A stretch of 8,798 nt of DNA, taken from contig DDSR01000060.1 in the NCBI GenBank assembly GCA_002343455.1, positions 1-8,798 of the forward strand. Reading direction: 5' to 3'. Positions 5,806 through 8,798 of this stretch are shown piece after piece (the first letter of the stretch is position 1; each line of letters opens with the position of its first letter). Under the pieces are notes generated by a model, which made no database searches, was not told the origin of the DNA, and saw only the letters and a list, made by a program, of their open reading frames with translations. Source of the stretch: Deltaproteobacteria bacterium UBA2385 (lineage in GTDB: Bacteria; Myxococcota_A; UBA796; UBA2385). Position numbers and translations under genes: made by a program.

Positions 5806-8798
5806 ATGCACCTGCGGGGCCTCCGGCTGGAGCAGCTCCTGGGCCAGGGCGGCGACGGCGAGGTCTGGTCGGCGGTCGACACCCAGGGCCAGCGGGTCGC
5901 CCTGAAAGCTCGGCCCCGCAGCGACGTCGAGACCGACCGGCGCATCCTCCAGGAGTACGAGCGCCTGCGCACCCTGCGCATCCCCAACGTGGTCCAGGTG
6001 ATCTCGGTCGACTCCGACCAGGGCTATGTCTTCTTCACGATGGAGCTGGCCGCGGGCGAGCCGCTCGACCGCTACGTGGCGGCCGGCCCCAGCCTGGCTG
6101 ACCGCGTCCGCCGCACCGCCTGGACCGGCGCCGGGGTCGCCCGCGCCCTGGCCGGCGTCCACCGCCTGCGCCTCGCCCACCGCGACATCAAGCCCGCCAA
6201 CGTGCTGGTCGAGGCCCAGCAGCGCGACGGCCAGGATCGCCCGCCGCAGATCGTGGTGCTGGACTTCGGCACCAGCCGAGCCGGCATCGGCCACGCCGCC
6301 TACGAGGACGAAGGCCTGGTCGGCACGCCCCACTACATGGCGCCCGAGCAGCGCATCGGCCTGCCCGCCGACGAGCGGGTCGACCTGTACGCCCTCGGCG
6401 TCAGCCTGCACGAGGCCCTCTCCGGCCAGCCCGCCGGCTCCTGGACGGTCGGCCGCCCGCGCCCCTCGCTGGCCCTGCTCGGTCCCGAGGTCCCCCTGGC
6501 GCTGGGCGCCCTGGTCGACCGCCTGATCGCCCTGGACCCGGCCGACCGCCCCAGCGCGGAAGAGGCCCAGGACATCCTGGAGCGGATCGCGCAAGGGCGC
6601 AGCCTGGCCCCGGTCCCCTGGCCCTCGCCGGTCCACTACCGAGGAGACGCGACGCGCTTGCTGGAAGGCAGCGCCGTCGTCGTCGGCGCGGTCGGCAGCG
6701 GACGCCACCGCATGGTCCACGAGGCCCGCTGGCTGTGGTTCCGTCGGGGATGCCGCTCGCTGGCCGGCAGCTGCTCGGGCGACCGCCCCTGGGGAGGCCT
6801 CGCCCAGGTCCTCGGCGAGCTGCTGCGCCCCCTCTCCCCCGAGGACGCCCGCGCCCTGCTCGGGGCCGAGGCCGCCGACCTGCAGGTCCTGGGCGCGGGG
6901 CTGGTGCCGACCGGGATCCCCCGCGGGGGCGGGACCACCGACCCGGCCCGGGTGGGCAGGGCCCTGGCCCGGGTCCTCAGCCGCGCCGGCCCGCTGGCGG
7001 TGGTGCTCTGGGAGGTCGACGAAGCCGACCCCGGGACCGCCCGCGCCCTGCCGATGCTGGCCCGATCGCTGGGGCCCCGGGACCGCCTCTGGGCGACCGC
7101 CCGCCGACCGGGCTTCTCGCTGCGGACCCTGATGCCCCCCGCCTGGGAAGGCGCCGACCACGCCGCCGTCTTCGAGGAGCTCGCCCACCAGGGTCCGCAG
7201 CCCGGCTCAGACCCCCAGGCCAGCCCGCTGCTCAGCTGCGCCGCGGCCTGGTCGGTGCTGGCTGCCTCTCGCCAGGAGGAGGGGCCTGCCTCGCCCCCGC
7301 CGGCCGGCCTGGAGGCCCTCGCCCTGCTGGAGTCTCCCTTCCCACGGACCGTGGCCGAGCGCCTGCACCCCGAGCTCGCCGCCCTGGTCAGCGGCGGGCA
7401 CCTGCGACGGGTCACCGACGAGCAGGACGACGCCGAGCTGACCACGCCCCGCACCCGCGAGCAGCTGCGCTTCGCCGACGAGGGGACCCGCGTCCTGACC
7501 CTGGCCCGGATCCAGGACCCGACGACGCTGCTGCACGCGGCCTCGGCCGCCTGGCGCCAGAGCAGCGAGCAGCCCGAGCGGGTCCGACGGGCCGCCGCGG
7601 CCGAGGCCCGGGCCGGACACCCCGCCGAGGCGCTGCTCCGCGCCGCCATCCGCGAAGAGCTGGACCGCGGCCGCCCGATCGAGCTGGACCGCTGGCTCAA
7701 GCTCTACGAGCTGCACCACGGGCAGATCGACCCGGCCGACTTCGAGCTGCAGCTGGCCCGCCTGCTGGCCGATCTCGAGCTTCGGCCCGCCTCGGTCGGG
7801 GTGCCCGAGCTGGACGCCCTGCTGCAGCGAGCCCGAGACCGCCTGGAGGCGGGCCGCGCGACCTGGCTGCGGGTCGTCCACGAGGCCCGGCGCGGCGATC
7901 GGGACCTGGCCATCGAGCTGGGCCAGCGCGAGGCGGCGGCCCAGGAGCGCGAGCAGCCCGGCCTGGCCGCCGACATCCTGCGCGAGGTCAGCCTCGCCCA
8001 CCTCAGCCGCGGCGAGCTGGCGCCGGCCGTCCAGGACGCCCGCCAGGCCCTCAGCCTCGCCCGAGAGGCCGCCCGTCGCCAGTCGCAGGGAGGACGCGGC
8101 ACGCTGACCCGCAGCGAAGGCGCCGCCACGACCACCCTCTCCGCGGCCCTTCTCTACGCCGGGCGGGTGCGCGAGGCCTCCGACCTCTGCGAAGAGGGCG
8201 CCACCCGCTGCCGGCTGGAGGGCCAACCCCGCGGCGAGGGCGCCTTGCTGGCCAACCGGGGGGTCGGGCTGCTGGTCCTGGGGCAGCGCGAGGGCGCCGA
8301 GGCGGCGCTGGCCCGGGCGCGCGAGGTGCAGCCGCGCCACCGGGATCCGGTGGTTCTGGCCACCATCGCCGTGACCCAGGCCCGGCTGGCGGTGGAGCGA
8401 GGCGACCTCGAAGCGGGCGAGGTCCTGGTGGCCGAGGGCCTCACCGCCGCCGAGGCGGTCGGGGACTCGCACCTCGTCGGCGAGGCCTGGTGCGTGGTGC
8501 TCGAGGGGGCGGTCCACCGCGCGGATCCCGCCGAAGCCCAGCGGGCGCTCTCGGCCTATGGCGCGGTCGGCGTGGGCTCGACTATGGACCACTGGCCGGC
8601 GGTGCTGGCCCGCTGGCGCTGGCTGACGGGCGATCTGCGGGGCGCCCTGCTGGCCACCGACGAGCCGCGGGACGGCCACGGCGAGCTCTGCATCCGCGCC
8701 GAGCGCTGCCGGCTCTGGCTGGTCGCCGGCGAGTACGAGCGCGCCCTTGCCGAGGCGCGCCCCCTGGCCGAGGTGGCCGCCTCGCACCAGCACGCCGT
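5806..8798 (+). CDS. serine/threonine protein kinase with degenerate AAA_16-like ATPase and TPR-like region (3' end outside window)
   Basis: At least 997 residues are visible with no stop before the window edge. Residues 6-262 are a eukaryotic-type kinase with all key residues: GQGGDG loop (13-18), K34, HRDIKPAN (125-132), DFG (153-155) and APE (179-181). Residues about 275-500 resemble the AAA_16/STAND ATPase of PknK-like kinases, but the P-loop reads GAVGSGRHR (294-302), with Arg and His where Lys and Ser/Thr belong. The Walker B region reads VVLWEVDEAD (399-408), with Trp in place of the first acidic residue. From about 590 to the edge runs a TPR-like helical array of short Ala/Glu/Leu/Arg repeats, such as AGEYERALAEA near the end. 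There is no membrane segment, so it is cytoplasmic. The ATG at 5806 has AGG at 5798-5800; an in-frame GTG at 5767, two bases after the oxidoreductase stop, would add 13 residues. It probably shares the upstream operon. Confidence 0.92.
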   Translation, partial: MHLRGLRLEQLLGQGGDGEVWSAVDTQGQRVALKARPRSDVETDRRILQEYERLRTLRIPNVVQVISVDSDQGYVFFTMELAAGEPLDRYVAAGPSLADRVRRTAWTGAGVARALAGVHRLRLAHRDIKPANVLVEAQQRDGQDRPPQIVVLDFGTSRAGIGHAAYEDEGLVGTPHYMAPEQRIGLPADERVDLYALGVSLHEALSGQPAGSWTVGRPRPSLALLGPEVPLALGALVDRLIALDPADRPSAEEAQDILERIAQGRSLAPVPWPSPVHYRGDATRLLEGSAVVVGAVGSGRHRMVHEARWLWFRRGCRSLAGSCSGDRPWGGLAQVLGELLRPLSPEDARALLGAEAADLQVLGAGLVPTGIPRGGGTTDPARVGRALARVLSRAGPLAVVLWEVDEADPGTARALPMLARSLGPRDRLWATARRPGFSLRTLMPPAWEGADHAAVFEELAHQGPQPGSDPQASPLLSCAAAWSVLAASRQEEGPASPPPAGLEALALLESPFPRTVAERLHPELAALVSGGHLRRVTDEQDDAELTTPRTREQLRFADEGTRVLTLARIQDPTTLLHAASAAWRQSSEQPERVRRAAAAEARAGHPAEALLRAAIREELDRGRPIELDRWLKLYELHHGQIDPADFELQLARLLADLELRPASVGVPELDALLQRARDRLEAGRATWLRVVHEARRGDRDLAIELGQREAAAQEREQPGLAADILREVSLAHLSRGELAPAVQDARQALSLAREAARRQSQGGRGTLTRSEGAATTTLSAALLYAGRVREASDLCEEGATRCRLEGQPRGEGALLANRGVGLLVLGQREGAEAALARAREVQPRHRDPVVLATIAVTQARLAVERGDLEAGEVLVAEGLTAAEAVGDSHLVGEAWCVVLEGAVHRADPAEAQRALSAYGAVGVGSTMDHWPAVLARWRWLTGDLRGALLATDEPRDGHGELCIRAERCRLWLVAGEYERALAEARPLAEVAASHQHA

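Noticed and set aside
5656..8793. Two long minus-strand open frames (5656-7188 and 7207-8793) opposite the kinase
   Set aside because: No recognisable motifs; the plus-strand frame runs from 5806 to the edge without a stop and contains a complete set of kinase motifs.

Overview
The window is a very GC-rich bacterial fragment (roughly three quarters G+C by eye, with strong G/C preference at third codon positions). It is packed with genes: there is no gene-free stretch longer than about 90 bases. A sigma-32-type sigma factor, a Tat-dependent GMC oxidoreductase pair and a very long serine/threonine kinase with ATPase-like and helical-repeat regions together suggest a myxobacterium-like organism (Myxococcota or a related deltaproteobacterial lineage). 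This is inferred from gene content and composition, not from a marker gene.

Left block, plus strand, 78-2569: a short leader (1-77) holds a perfect 10-base direct repeat and a small GC hairpin. It is followed by an RpoH (sigma-32)-type sigma factor. The next gene overlaps it by an ATGA junction and has a strong Shine-Dalgarno, so the two are probably translated together. The second product looks like a heparinase II/III-fold protein that has lost the usual catalytic residues.

Middle, minus strand, 2580-3608: one gene converges on the first block, with only 10 bases between the stop codons. It encodes a membrane-anchored, helix-rich protein of unknown function with one N-terminal transmembrane segment. 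Upstream of it is a 90-base divergent intergenic region (3609-3698) with four copies of GATAAC: three as near-tandem 12/14-base repeats on the plus strand and one on the minus strand. This looks like a shared control region.

Right block, plus strand, 3699-8798: a small Tat-signal protein resembling the gluconate 2-dehydrogenase subunit 3 family overlaps by ATGA a 519-residue FAD-dependent GMC oxidoreductase with a ferredoxin-like four-cysteine cluster. Together they resemble the small and catalytic subunits of membrane sugar or alcohol dehydrogenases, but no cytochrome subunit lies next to them. Close behind, in the same direction, is a kinase gene that runs off the window. Its kinase domain has all the key residues, its ATPase domain has a broken P-loop and Walker B, and a long TPR-like helical region follows.

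The most interesting points are the paired loss of catalytic motifs in two otherwise recognisable enzymes (the lyase-like protein and the kinase's ATPase domain), the four-cysteine cluster in the oxidoreductase, and the repeat-bearing divergent promoter region.
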